Made by a program: the position numbers and the translations under genes. DNA of 64,000 nt from Candida dubliniensis CD36. Lineage: Eukaryota > Ascomycota > Pichiomycetes > Serinales > Debaryomycetaceae. This document shows positions 31,406 to 43,200 of this stretch, in pieces. The DNA is taken from contig NC_012860.1 of NCBI RefSeq assembly GCF_000026945.1, positions 2,728,001 through 2,792,000 on the forward strand, given 5' to 3'. The notes beneath the pieces are model-generated. The model was given only the letters and a program-made list of their open reading frames with translations, did no database searches and was not told where the DNA came from. Numbering within the stretch: the first letter of the stretch is position 1; every line of letters starts with the position of its first letter.

Positions 31406-32134
31406 ATGAGTAAATTGACTTATCTGCCAACTGAATTATTAAACTTAAGACACGTTTATAAATATGATATTTATCTTCATGAATTGGATATTACAACTCC
31501 ACAACAGCTACCATTTTTCACTCCACCACCCAAATTGTCAACAAGATTTCATACAAGTTCAGCAAACAATAACAATGTATATCCTATCTCTGCCTTTATA
31601 TTGATTCAACAACCATTATACTGTCAAACACATTCTAATTCAAATTTACCCAATTGTTATAGTCCATCGCATCCATTTATACAAGATTTAGTTCAACCAA
31701 TTTTCACTTCTTCTCCACCTATCAGTCCAATATCATTATCATCACCAATAACACCAATTGCTATACCAGTAATTGAAATTGATACTAATAAACTGGTTCC
31801 CTTTGGTGGTGCTCCTCTATCTAGTTTATACAACAAGGGTTTTCAACGTCGAGAGCTTCAACAAAGGTCACAGCAACAACAAAAGCAAAATTATCCTCAT
31901 AATAAAGAACATTATAGTAAATTAAAGATATTTCCTTTGTACACCACACCAACTAGTCCCCAAAGTGAAGAAAACATTTTAAAACCAGGTAAAGGCAAAG
32001 ATCGAAACATCAATCAAGGGATTATCACCAATAATGAGAGCAAAACCCCATTATTACAGTCATCAAGCTCACCTACAGAATCGTCTTCCACATCCCAGTC
32101 TACATCTTCTAGTGATGTTATAATACAAATATAA
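31406..32134 (+). CDS. Orphan protein of unknown function
   Basis: A 242-residue open frame from ATG 31406 to TAA 32132-32134. I do not recognise it. The N-terminal 35 residues look structured (MSKLTYLPTELLNLRHVYKY, then DIYLHELDITT). The middle is Pro/Ser/Ile-rich (SSPPISPISLSSPITPIAIP) and the C-terminal half is Gln/Ser-rich (QQRSQQQQKQN, then a Ser-rich tail). There is no signal peptide or membrane segment. Codon use resembles the neighbours, and 171 bases separate it from POP8 on the same strand. It may be a clade-restricted regulatory or disordered protein. Confidence 0.6.
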   Translation: MSKLTYLPTELLNLRHVYKYDIYLHELDITTPQQLPFFTPPPKLSTRFHTSSANNNNVYPISAFILIQQPLYCQTHSNSNLPNCYSPSHPFIQDLVQPIFTSSPPISPISLSSPITPIAIPVIEIDTNKLVPFGGAPLSSLYNKGFQRRELQQRSQQQQKQNYPHNKEHYSKLKIFPLYTTPTSPQSEENILKPGKGKDRNINQGIITNNESKTPLLQSSSSPTESSSTSQSTSSSDVIIQI

Positions 32135-32305
32135 CAAAAAAAAAAATTATTAGAGTTTGATTTGTTGCAAAAAGAAGAACAGTAAGAAATTTTTTTTAGG
32201 TCACGTTACACGCATCATTGAAAAAGTAGAATTAAAAAAATACCATTCAAACATTGAAACACCCAAGACTTCATTCTTTATAATTCTACTGATAATTTGA
32301 CAACA

Positions 32306-32821
32306 ATGACTGAAGAAATTACAATTCATAATACCAAATTAACTAGTAATATATGGTATTATATGAATCTTAGAATGTATGTAATAATAACTTCTCATAG
32401 AAAATATACTAAGAATTTTACAGTTCTTTTAAATGACTAACAACAGCAAACCCCATTTCCAAGTGTTCCTCAACCAGATATACCACTTACAAATAATAAT
32501 AATACAAACTTAGAAGAATCATTTAATAAAATTAAAATTGATCCAAGTATATGGAAATCATTAATTTTGAAAAGTATGAATAAATTATATGGATTAATTG
32601 GTGAATCAATTCCATTTGAAATATTATCACAAACCACAACCACTACAACCACAACTACTCATGATAATTCAATAATTATAAAGATTTATAAACAAGATTA
32701 TGAAAAGTTCAATAATGGATTATTTAGTTATATATTTAGCTTAAATGATTATTATGGGATTGATATAAATTGTTATATAAAAATTGAAAAACTGGGTGAA
32801 TTTTTAGGATTAGTGATATAA
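32306..32821 (+). CDS. POP8: RNase P/RNase MRP protein subunit Pop8 (two exons), inferred
   Basis: Spliced gene: exon 1 is 32306-32376 (71 nt) and exon 2 is 32464-32821 (358 nt), giving 142 residues; yeast Pop8 has 133. Splicing links exon 1 (MTEEITIHNTKLTSNIWYYMNLR) to VPQPDIPLTNNNN, restoring one frame across the junction codon. Parallels with remembered yeast Pop8: WYYMNLRI with WQYFKLSI; IWKSLILKSMNKLYGLIGES with the WRQWLNNALKRSYGIFGEG segment; IKIYKQDYEKFNNGLFSYI with IRVNHADKDTFSSSISTYI; and the C-terminal EKxGEFLGLV with its SSLRLLEV end. A Thr run (about 83-91) is an insertion. Pop8 is a small protein of the complexes that mature tRNA 5' ends and cleave pre-rRNA. Unspliced, the gene would be read as two unrelated fragments. 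Confidence 0.75.
32377..32463 (+). other. POP8 spliceosomal intron (87 nt)
   Basis: Donor GTATGT is at 32377-32382. Branch candidates are GACTAAC at 32435-32441 and TACTAAG at 32407-32413. The acceptor is the less common AAG ending at 32463. The two earlier AGs (32423, 32446) would lead to early stop codons after this donor, so 32463 is the only acceptor tried that keeps the protein. Confidence 0.75.
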
Positions 32822-33841
32822 AAGTTATGTGCTCAAAAGAATTGGGAAGAAATAGAGCTGTTAGATGAAAGGGAGGAGGGATATATTAATGAAGAAAGTA
32901 CGATTCGTGAACTTTTTACAATTGTGGCCCCTCTATGTGAAATCAATATTGGATTCCAATTTGTAAGTTAAATCAATTTGATTACCAATTTTGGACGTAT
33001 GTTGGTTAAGCTCCCTTATTCACATACAATTGGTAGACTACTCCCCCTGAATATATATTGTTATCCGTGAACAATTTGTTGGTTCTAATTGTTTTCCCTA
33101 TAGTTTAAGGTAGTTTTATTCATTCCAGTGTATGCTCCATTTATGGAATAGATTAGTTGATGAGGGAAGAAGCATATACTAATTACATAGAAAGTATTCA
33201 CACCGAGTACAGTTCCATTGACTCAGCAGATGAACTAATACACAGACAACTTGTTCAATATATTAGTAACATTAATCATAACTTGCTCTAACTTCAAAAA
33301 AATAACATCAAAATGAGTGTAACTTAAGATATATAGATATAGATAAATATCAAGATGTGCTGCTGTTAAACAACATAAGGGTGGTGACTATTTCACAGGG
33401 CAAAAGATTTTAATTTTATATGAACCCCCGGTGTGAGAGAGACATTATCACTGACAACGACATTTACAACCACCACTACTCTTTCTCTCTCCCTTTTTTT
33501 TTTTTCACATTGTTGTAATCTCTTTCTCTCTTTTCTTTCTTCTTTGATAAAATTTGTTTATTTGGAAATATAGATCTTTATATTATTCATTACATCACAT
33601 TACAGCTTATTTATTTATTATTGAAAGGACAATAATCTTATAGAAATTATTCAATTTGATACGCTTTAGTATAATTTTAAAGAATTGTTTGGTTTTTCCC
33701 TGATTTTGTTAACTATTTTCTTTCAGATATTTATTCCATTTGAAACAAATTGCTTCTATCAAACTAGTTTAAATATTAAGACTTTCGTCAATTGGTACCC
33801 CTTTTTCATTTCCAATAACACTCATTAGACAAGTTTTCAAA
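32822..33841. other. 1.0-kb VPS10 upstream region
   Basis: Between POP8 and VPS10 on the same strand. It contains a pyrimidine-rich tract at about 33480-33540 and AT-rich sequence. No gene or RNA is supported. Confidence 0.5.
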
Positions 33842-36800
33842 ATGAGGAACAATAATTGCAATTGGCTAATATTCTTATTAGCATTTATTTTGTCATTAAC
33901 AACGGCATATACTCCAGATATATCAGTTGTGAAAAACAATTCACCAGCAAGAGAAATCAAATATTTTGATGATTCTTCTACTTTATTAGTGTTAAGAGAT
34001 GACCATCTTTTAATTTCAAAAAATGATGGTAAATCATTCGAAGAAATTTCTGATATTAAAGACCCTATTATTTATTTTGAAATGGATCCAACTAATAAGA
34101 ATCGTGCCTTTGCCATGACACTTTCTCAAAAACAATATATTACGGAAGATCAAGGTAATAGATGGCGGACATTTGAAATTGATCTTTTTAATGGTGAAAT
34201 GGCATCAATCCCGAAAATTACTTTTAATTTTGAAAATCCAAATTATTTGATGATTTCCAATTATGAATGTCCTGAAGGTCAAAGATTAAATCGGAATTGT
34301 AAACATAGATATTTTTATACTAAAGATGGTTTTAAATCAAAACCAACTAAATTATCTGTGGATGCTCATGTTTGTCGATTTGCTAAATCTACTAAAACTT
34401 CGAAAATTGGTAATAGTGAAACTGTTTTTTGTACTGTTAATCAATTGAATTCTTATGGTCATATTGTTGAATCCCATTTATATAATTCAAATGATTTTTT
34501 CCAAACTAAAAATGAAATTAAAATTAAACCTTTAGATTCTTCAAGTGGAGAAATTATTGATATTAAAATAGAAGAAGATTTTATGATTGTTGTACTGAGA
34601 ATGGATAAATTTAATGAAAAATCATTAATTAATGCCTATGTATCAAGAGATGGTGAAAATTTTGTTAGAGCAGATTTAGATATTGATATTAAATATGGTG
34701 TTATGTCATTTTTACCATCTTCTGTATCGTCATTATTTTTGACAATTATGGATTATAATTCTCGTGCTTTCCAAACCGCTTCATTTTATGGTTCTGATTC
34801 TTCTGGATTACATTTCACTAAATTATTAGATAATGTTGCTGGTGGGAACATTCAAAAAATTGAAAATATTGATGGTGCTTGGATAGCTAATATTGGAGTC
34901 GATTCTAATAATCCTTATGATGGTGATAAATCCTTGTTGGACAATTTATTTGGTGGTACTTATGCCAAAGATATTGTTAGTAAAGTTTCTATTAATGATG
35001 GTAAAGATTGGTCATTAATCAAACTCAATGATAATAGTTGTAAGATTGAAGATGATTGTTCATTACATTTATGGGATTTTACTGAATTGGATGGTGAAGG
35101 GAAATTTGTTACTGGACCAACCCCAGGTATCTTGTTAGGAGTAGGTAATAAAGGTAAAAATTTGGCTCATAAATTTGATAAAATGAAAACCTACGTGTCA
35201 CGTGATGGAGGGGTAACATGGGATAAGGCATTAGATTTCCCGGCTGTATTTGCCTTTGGTGACCAAGGTAATGTAATTTTGGCAGTTCCTTATAATGGTA
35301 AGAAGAAATATGATGCTGCCAAGCATTTTTATTTCTCATTAGATCAAGGTAAAAGTTGGGATAAAGTTGATTTGAAACATCCAATTTATCCTTTAAGCAT
35401 ATTAACAACAATTGATGGCACTTCACGGAAATTTATTATTGGTGGTATTGATGATTCTAGAAAATCTGAAAATGAATATATTTATTCCGTTGATTTCACC
35501 AATGCCTTTGATGGTAAGACCTGTGGTGATGATGATTTTGAAGAGTTTGTTGCCCGGAAATCAAATATTGACGATGAGCCTCTTTGTATTTATGGTCATC
35601 GTGAAAAATTTAGAAGAAGAAAGCAAGATGCACAATGTTTTGTCAATAAATTATTTGAAGACGTCAAAGTGATTGAAGATCCTTGTCAATGTACTGAACA
35701 TGATTTTGAATGTGGGCCCGGGTTTAAACTTCTGGAAAAGGATTCCGCAAATGTGTGTGTTCCTGATCGTAAACAACTTAGCCGATTATGTCAATCTAAA
35801 AGCGAACTTAGTTTGCCTAATAAAGTTTTAGTTGAAGGAAATAAATGTAATATGGGTGATAAAAAATTGGAAGATTTTGTTTCTCAAGAAACATTAAAAT
35901 GTTCAGATTATGTTGATGGTGATAATGGTGATAAGCAAAATCCTAATCAAGGTGATTCAAACCAAATTGAAGTTCATATTAATGATTTTGAAGGTAAGTT
36001 AGCCCAATATCAATATATTGCTGAATCTCAAGATAAAAATGCTGCTGATAATATTGTTATTAAAACCATGGATGATCGTGTTTGGATATCTAATAATGGT
36101 GGTGTTTCATTTGTAAGAGTACCGATATCTGATAAAATTCTTGGATTTTATGCCGGTCCAATTCCTGGTCAAGTTATACTTATAACGGCTACAAACCTTA
36201 TTTATGTTTCTGATGATGGTGGTGCAACATTCATTAAACGGAGGATCCCTACTCAACCATCTCCAAGAGTTGATAGAGCTATTGCATTCCATAATGAAAA
36301 AGTGGAAAGATTTATTTGGTTCGGCGAAGAATGCGAATCAAATGGTAGATGTACATCTAATGCTTATATCACTGATGATGCTGGAGCCACTTTTAATAAA
36401 TTGATGGCTAATGTGAAAACTTGTGATTATGTCGGAGCCGTATTGGAATCTGGAGATGATGAATTAATTTATTGTTCAGCACAGAATTCTCTTGATAATA
36501 ATAAACTTGCTTTGTTTAGCTTAAAGGAATCATCACTGGAAGAACCTAAAAAAGTATTTGAAAATATTGTTGGTTATGCAATTGCTGGGACTTATGTTGT
36601 TGTTGCGACAATCGATGACAAGAAGGATTCCTTATTATCAAAAGTTACTGTTGATGGTGATGTATTTGCTGATGCTGATTTCCCTCATGATTTAAAAGTG
36701 GAGCCACATCAAGCATTCACAGTATTGGATTCAAGTTCCAAAGCTATATTCATGCACGTCACAACCAATGAAAAACCGAATTTCGAATATGGTCAACTTC

Positions 36801-38557
36801 TTAAATCGAATTCCAATGGTACTTATTTTGTTCTTGCTCTTGATAATGTCAATAGAAACACTGTTGGATACGTTGATTTTGATAAAATTGATGGATTAGA
36901 AGGAACTATTATTGCTAATGTGGTTGCCAATGCTCAAGCTAATGAAGGTACTAAAAATTTACAAACATTGATTTCTCATAATGATGGTAGTGAATGGGAT
37001 AAATTAGTACCGCCAACCGTTGATTCTGAAGGTAAAAAGTATCAATGTACTGGTCAACCCTTAAATAAATGTGCTTTACATTTACATGGATTCACTGAAC
37101 GTGCTGATTATCGTGATACATTTTCAAGTGGATCTGCTACAGGATTTTTGATTGGTGTAGGGAATGTTGGTGAATTTTTAACTCCAATGGATGATTCATC
37201 AACAGCAACATTTTTGAGTACTGATGGTGGTGTCACTTGGAAAGAAATCAAAAAGGGGGTATACATGTGGGAATATGGAGATCAGGGGACTATTTTGGTT
37301 TTAGTTAATGCCGTGGAAGAAACTGATGTATTGTACTACTCATTAGATGAAGGACAAACTTGGAAAGAATATGGATTTACTGATTATAAAATCAAAGCTC
37401 ATGATTTGGCCACAGTTCCTACTGATACAGCACGTAAATTTATTATCTTTGCTCAAAATTCAAAGGATCATAGAGATATACAAACATATACCATTGATTT
37501 CACTAACATTTATCCTCGTCAATGTCAGTTGAATTTAGATGACCCAGAACATGATGATTATGAGTATTGGTCACCTGTACATCCAATTGGTGGTGATAAA
37601 TGTATGTTTGGACATGAATCCAAATATTTACGTCGTGCTAATGGTCACACTGATTGTTTCATTGGTAGTGCACCATTATCTGATGGTTATAAATTGGAGA
37701 AGAATTGTTCATGTACAAGAAGAGATTATGAATGTGATTATAACTATGTTAGAGATGTTAATGATAACACCTGTAAATTAGTGAAAGGAATGACTTCAGC
37801 TGATAGGAAAACTACCATGTGTTCTAAAGAAAATGCCTTCCAATATTTTGAAAGTACTGGTTATAGGAAGATCCCTTTGAGTACTTGTAAAGGAGGTCAA
37901 CAATTTGATAATTGGAACCCTAAACCATGTCCTGGTAAAGAAAAAATATTCAATGAATATTATGGACGTGAAGTTAAGGGCCATAAATTGTTTTTCTTGA
38001 TATTTATCCCCTTGATTATATTTTTGGGTACAGTATTGTTTGTATATGATCGAGGTATTAGAAGAAATGGTGGATTTAAAAGATTAGGACAAATTAGATT
38101 GAATGATGATGATGATGATTTTAATCCAATTGAAAATGATCAAATAGATGTTGTTGTTAATAAGATTGTTAAAGGTGGTGTTTATACCGTAGCGGTTTTA
38201 ATTGCTACTGTTAAAACAATCCGGAAAATTGATCGTATGATGCTTGAAAAATTGGGTAATGTAATCTTTAGAAGATCACCTGGTCGTAGAAATTATGTTT
38301 CTGTGCCTAATGATTTTGATGAAGAAGAAGAATTGTTTGGTGATTATCAAGATAATTTGGACGATGAATTAGAAGATGCAGTGTTCAATCAGGATGATAA
38401 TTTAGTTAGAACGCCATTTGTTGATGATATAGAGGAAACTGAAACTGAAGCGCAACAAGGTGAACAATCAAATCCTAGGGATGAAAGACTATTTGATATT
38501 GATGATAATGAAGAGGAAGAACAACAACAGGAAGTAAGCAAACCTGCACCATCTTGA
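33842..38557 (+). CDS. VPS10: Vacuolar protein sorting receptor Vps10 (sortilin family)
   Basis: A 1571-residue type I membrane receptor. A signal peptide is clear (about 1-23: hydrophobic WLIFLLAFILSLTTA, cleavage before YTPD). Two luminal VPS10 beta-propeller domains follow (about 40-690 and 720-1370), with repeated Asp-box-like SxDxGxxW segments (for example SRDGGVTWDKAL, STDGGVTWKEI) and a Cys-rich 10CC module closing each. A transmembrane segment lies at about 1382-1404 (LFFLIFIPLIIFLGTVLFVYD). The ~165-residue cytosolic tail is acidic and contains YVSV, a possible YxxPhi sorting signal. The protein carries soluble hydrolases such as carboxypeptidase Y from Golgi to endosome and is recycled by retromer. 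Length matches yeast Vps10. Confidence 0.96.
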   Translation: MRNNNCNWLIFLLAFILSLTTAYTPDISVVKNNSPAREIKYFDDSSTLLVLRDDHLLISKNDGKSFEEISDIKDPIIYFEMDPTNKNRAFAMTLSQKQYITEDQGNRWRTFEIDLFNGEMASIPKITFNFENPNYLMISNYECPEGQRLNRNCKHRYFYTKDGFKSKPTKLSVDAHVCRFAKSTKTSKIGNSETVFCTVNQLNSYGHIVESHLYNSNDFFQTKNEIKIKPLDSSSGEIIDIKIEEDFMIVVLRMDKFNEKSLINAYVSRDGENFVRADLDIDIKYGVMSFLPSSVSSLFLTIMDYNSRAFQTASFYGSDSSGLHFTKLLDNVAGGNIQKIENIDGAWIANIGVDSNNPYDGDKSLLDNLFGGTYAKDIVSKVSINDGKDWSLIKLNDNSCKIEDDCSLHLWDFTELDGEGKFVTGPTPGILLGVGNKGKNLAHKFDKMKTYVSRDGGVTWDKALDFPAVFAFGDQGNVILAVPYNGKKKYDAAKHFYFSLDQGKSWDKVDLKHPIYPLSILTTIDGTSRKFIIGGIDDSRKSENEYIYSVDFTNAFDGKTCGDDDFEEFVARKSNIDDEPLCIYGHREKFRRRKQDAQCFVNKLFEDVKVIEDPCQCTEHDFECGPGFKLLEKDSANVCVPDRKQLSRLCQSKSELSLPNKVLVEGNKCNMGDKKLEDFVSQETLKCSDYVDGDNGDKQNPNQGDSNQIEVHINDFEGKLAQYQYIAESQDKNAADNIVIKTMDDRVWISNNGGVSFVRVPISDKILGFYAGPIPGQVILITATNLIYVSDDGGATFIKRRIPTQPSPRVDRAIAFHNEKVERFIWFGEECESNGRCTSNAYITDDAGATFNKLMANVKTCDYVGAVLESGDDELIYCSAQNSLDNNKLALFSLKESSLEEPKKVFENIVGYAIAGTYVVVATIDDKKDSLLSKVTVDGDVFADADFPHDLKVEPHQAFTVLDSSSKAIFMHVTTNEKPNFEYGQLLKSNSNGTYFVLALDNVNRNTVGYVDFDKIDGLEGTIIANVVANAQANEGTKNLQTLISHNDGSEWDKLVPPTVDSEGKKYQCTGQPLNKCALHLHGFTERADYRDTFSSGSATGFLIGVGNVGEFLTPMDDSSTATFLSTDGGVTWKEIKKGVYMWEYGDQGTILVLVNAVEETDVLYYSLDEGQTWKEYGFTDYKIKAHDLATVPTDTARKFIIFAQNSKDHRDIQTYTIDFTNIYPRQCQLNLDDPEHDDYEYWSPVHPIGGDKCMFGHESKYLRRANGHTDCFIGSAPLSDGYKLEKNCSCTRRDYECDYNYVRDVNDNTCKLVKGMTSADRKTTMCSKENAFQYFESTGYRKIPLSTCKGGQQFDNWNPKPCPGKEKIFNEYYGREVKGHKLFFLIFIPLIIFLGTVLFVYDRGIRRNGGFKRLGQIRLNDDDDDFNPIENDQIDVVVNKIVKGGVYTVAVLIATVKTIRKIDRMMLEKLGNVIFRRSPGRRNYVSVPNDFDEEEELFGDYQDNLDDELEDAVFNQDDNLVRTPFVDDIEETETEAQQGEQSNPRDERLFDIDDNEEEEQQQEVSKPAPS

Positions 38558-38795
38558 TCGCTAAGCAGCCAATGGAAATTGACATTGAGTTGAAAAGAAA
38601 ATGAGTTGTTGATTGTAATTTTATATAAATAGATACATTTGAATGTATGTCAAAAAAGTATAAGCATAAGAATATTAGACTCTCAAGTTATCTTATTTTT
38701 AGAAAGATTTAATCAGCCATTGACATATCCCCAATTTTAGAAGAATACCAAGAGGTAAAAAGAAAAACGTGGGGGTTGGTGGTGCGAAAAAAAAG

Positions 38796-38892
38796 TGAAG
38801 CTGACAGGATTTGAACCTGCGACCGTCGGATGTTTACAACCGAGAATTCCTCTTATTGGAATCCGATACTCTGCCAACTGAGCTACAGCTCC
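38796..38892 (-). tRNA. tRNA-Trp (CCA) with a 24-nt intron
   Basis: The minus strand folds as a complete tRNA of 73 mature bases: acceptor GGAGCTG/CAGCTTC with one G-U pair and discriminator A, D stem GCTC/GAGT, anticodon stem TCGGA/TCCGA, anticodon loop TTCCAA-A with anticodon CCA (38857-38859), and T arm GCAGG-TTCAAAT-CCTGT. The intron (38832-38855) sits at the standard place after base 37. Intron GGAA can pair with TTCC of the loop, the usual precursor hairpin. A T-run just downstream (38788-38794 on the plus strand as A) is the Pol III terminator. The T arm resembles yeast tRNA-Trp. Confidence 0.93.
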
Positions 38893-40263
38893 AATTGTTG
38901 ACCAAAAATTATTCTACTTTGATATGTGGTTATAATTTTAATTAATTTCTTTTATAAAATTATTGTAAAATTATATATTTGTTAAATTAATTCATGTTCA
39001 GTGCTTAAGATCTACTGTAAGATGTGGCTGGTAGCTTGTTGTACCGGCTTTATTAAAGTTAACGAACATTTTTGGAGTTTTTTCATTTTTAACAAAATTT
39101 GTCTTAAATATTTGGCTCAAAATTTTGCAAGATAAATTATCACTATCAACTCATCTTTGAAGCTAAACAAAAATAAACAATCAATTAGGGGCTTGATTAT
39201 CAACTCAAAATTAATCAATATTCAAGGACGGAATCAACAGCCTACAATTATTTGAGCATTAAATAAGAACAAGAGCAAAACAATAACGGTATATGACATT
39301 GACTTGTAGACTCCTCATATGAATTGTCTCTCAAGAATCCACAAAAACTCAATTCACCCAACAATACACGCCCTACTAGTACAATTGAATGGCTGACATT
39401 GACATATATAAGTTTTTTAATTTAAAAAAAGTGATTAAGATGAGTTGTGATATGAAATATTTTGTAGAGTCAGTCTGTCAGTTTATCAGGATCCATGTAC
39501 TAACGAAATCAGACACCATAAGGTTTAGGAAACCCTTATTTTCACTTACATTTGGCGAGAGACGAGGAAAGACGACGCAGGTCGATCGACAAAAAAAATA
39601 AAAAATGGCACGGCATCGAAAGTCCAAGAGTATGTGTTCCTGGTCCCAATATTATCATCTATCCTGTGGTAGAATAAGATGAGATATAGACGATAGTATA
39701 TTAGAAAAGGTGGACAAAGGTAAATTATATATAGACGAAGAAGAAAGCGTAGAACACGAAATATAAAACAAGAATAGTACACTAGTGGTAGTGTACCCTG
39801 TGATAAAATATATTCGTGTGTGTAAAACTAAATTTTGTAAACAATAACACAAAACCAAAAACCAGAAAAAAAAATTCAAACATCAAACAACTTTCACTAG
39901 TTTTATCCTCATTTACACTACCATATACTCTTATTTTTAATTTTGTTTTTACAACACACACACACCAATTTTTTTTTTTGGAAGCCTCTTTCCAAGAAGT
40001 AGTGTTGTAAACTTTTTGATTTTGTTTGAAATCAACTCATATCAACAACATATCCATCAACAACAACAATAGCTACCTATCCCCCCTTACTGTTATCACA
40101 ACCATCACTTACCACTTTCATTATAACTTATTAACATTTTTAGTTTTTTTTTTTAGTATTTTCCTATCTTCTACTTTCTACCAATCTGTCATTCGTTTAT
40201 ATCCCTATAATTCTATTTTCACATTTCCTTTCATCTATAATATATTAATAATTTATTGTTACA
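38893..40263. other. 1.4-kb tRNA-Trp / RAX2 intergenic region
   Basis: The segment upstream of both the tRNA and RAX2. I checked the tRNA 5' flank for an LTR, since such flanks are common insertion sites, and found no convincing TG...CA-bounded repeat. Near RAX2 the DNA is T/C-rich (40140-40200). Short open frames here lack protein character. Confidence 0.5.
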
Positions 40264-43200
40264 ATGTTTGTACAGTTCCATCATTTATTATTGCTTCTAA
40301 TATCAATTATTAAACTATGTCAAGCAGATGATAACGATAATTCCTTTTTCCAATCAGTATCACAACCAACATTAAACTATAAGGATACAGGTGATAGAAT
40401 AGGACTTTTCGGTTCATTTGAAGAATTATCATTTTATTCCTTTGTTAATTCTTCACAAATAGTTAATGATCCTGATAATTCAGTATCAATATTTCAAAAA
40501 AAGCGTGATGTTTCAAATTCCTCATCAACAAGTTTCTCCAATAGTTTATATCTTCAAGATATTACCAATAATTATAGTTTGAAATTTGCTGATATAAATG
40601 GACAAGTGAATCAATTATCAAAAATCTCCAATGATTCTGTCATATTGAATGGTAATTTTACTCTGTTCAACAATCAATCAGTTATTAGTCCCATTATTTT
40701 CACCATCTCATCCAAAGAAGTAACAAAAATATTTAACGATGATATAAATGGCACTGTTAAAACTATATTTCATGACAACGACTTGATTTATTTGGGTGGT
40801 GATTTTAAATTCAACAATACATACAGTGCAGCAGTTTATAATATTACTGCTAAAAAAGTCAACTCAACTCCCTTCCAAGGATTTGGACCAAACTCTTCAA
40901 TCAACTCGATTGCTAAAGTTTTAAATGGAGAAAAAGACGAAGAAGAGTTGGGGTCTATTCTTTTTGGAGGTCAATTTGATACTCTTGGATTGTCTGATTT
41001 ATTGGTTCATAATATCACATCCAATAATACTAAAAAACACAACACCAGTAACACATCAATTATTAGTGCTGAACAATTGATTTCTCTTAGACATGGTACT
41101 TTTACTTCAGTCAATGGAGAATCATCAGAAGAAGATGCAGCAGCTATCGTTTGCCCTTCTGATAACCACGAATGGGCAGCACAAAAAAATTCAGGTGCTG
41201 AATGGAAAGTAGAATTACCTGACGAAATGAAAGGTATCCATCCAACCAAGGCAAGAATCTATATCCCTGAGGGCCCCAATGGAATCAAATTATTTAGAAT
41301 TTATTCTTATCCTAACAATGGTATTATGAATTTAACTTATATCGACCCTGCTACTAACGAATTGGCTTATTGTGATGCATGGTGTCCATTGCTTAATTAT
41401 GACGATTTGAATGATCATGTCGATAATAATATACTTAATGCCACCGACTTGAATGAAGATAATTCAGTGTTTGTCGATGAACAAGATGGATCTTATTTCC
41501 AATATTATGATCCATCAACGAAAACCAAGAATTTAGGTTACGCATCAAATTTCCAAGAATTTGCCTTTGTTGATAATGTTGGAGTCGATACAGTTGGTGT
41601 GACTCTTATTGATTGGTATGGTGATCAAGGAATATTAGCTGGATTTGAATTATATCAAAACGCCATCACTGTTTACGGGAATGATTCATTAAATGATCCC
41701 AATTGTCAATCTGATATGTCTGATGATACTAATAATAATGCCCAGATTAATTCTGGTACTTTCAAATCAGTTCAATCTATAAACCCAGCCATAACTAATA
41801 CTGATTATTTAGTCACTTCAGACACCAATGCTAAAATCACAATGTATCCAAACATTTCTTACCTGGGTAATTATTCAATTATTATGATGACCCCTGGTTG
41901 TGCTTATGATGGATCTTGTTCACGAAGGGCAATTGTCAATGTAACAGTTATTGGAGATGGCAATGATGTATTATCAACAAAAACCATATATCAAAATAAT
42001 GAAAATGATAAATTTGATTATTTGTTCTATGGTCATTTAAATGGATCCAAGGCAAGTTCTTCCAGTAATAGAATTGAAATTTCTTACAGGGGGACAGTTA
42101 CCGAAGGTGTCACAGATCCTTATATGGTTGTTGACAAGGTGATAGCCAACATTGTTTCCTTGGACAGTTATTACGATAAGAATCTGACTAATCATACAAG
42201 AAATAATACTGGATATGAATTGGCACCTATAAAATTGAATGGGTTATTTGAATATTCGTTAGCCAATTTTTCACAATTTGATGAATTATTGGTGCACTAC
42301 AAAAGAAATAATAAAACCTACATCAGTCCTAATAATACTTTTGTTGGGAATTCATCAATCAATTTATTAAGTGGACAATTATCTAATGAATCCCGTATTG
42401 ATCAAATTTCTTTACAAAAACAACAACAAAATGGTAATAAACAATCATTGCTACTATTAGGGAATTTTGAATCTGATAGTAAAAATATCACATTATCTAA
42501 TAACAATTTAATTTCTTTGACTATTGACTCATATAACAATACCCTTAATGAAACAAACATTGATTTACCATCAAAATTAAAGAAAAGAGATACACAAACA
42601 ATTCTTGGTGGCAATTTCAACAATTCAATTACTCGTTTGATTGAACTTCCTCGGGGCACTTTAGTCATTGGTGATTTTGCATTGAGTGGGAAAGATAGTT
42701 CATCGTCCATAAAAGATTTGTCTAACAACAATCAATCAGTGTCATCAGCAAATAATTTTGCCTTATATTCTGATAATCAATGGTATAGTTTTGGGAATGA
42801 TTATATTAGCAATGATTTCAACCAATTTACTAATCTTACTTTAGATCTGGTTGAATATTATGTGTTTTCAGGTAATGGAAAGTTTAAAACTTGGGACAAT
42901 GATAATTCTAATTGGATTACTGATGCTTCCAAACAATTGAATCTTACTCAAGCAGCTCAAATTAATGATCGTCAACAAATTCTTGGTGGTACTGGGTTTA
43001 GTACCATGCAATTTCAAAGTGTTGATCAAGCCTATATTGCCGATGGGAATTTCAGTAAATTTGGTATTGATGTCATTGCCAATAAATCATTTATGATTAG
43101 TAACTCATATTATGTGAATGATTCATTGAGTGTTATTGGAGGTAAATTTGAAACTAAAGATGTCAAAAATGTTGGATTTATTAGTAATTCTGATCCAAAT

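Noticed and set aside
32377..32446. Alternative POP8 acceptors at 32423 (CAG) and 32446 (CAG)
   Set aside because: With the GTATGT donor both lead to early stop codons, and 32446 is too near the GACTAAC branch site.
35109..36292. Antisense open frames within VPS10
   Set aside because: Shadow frames of a clearly coding strand with intact VPS10 domains.
38893..39400. Search for an LTR or transposon remnant beside the tRNA
   Set aside because: No terminal TG...CA inverted ends, target duplication or protein remnant could be found.
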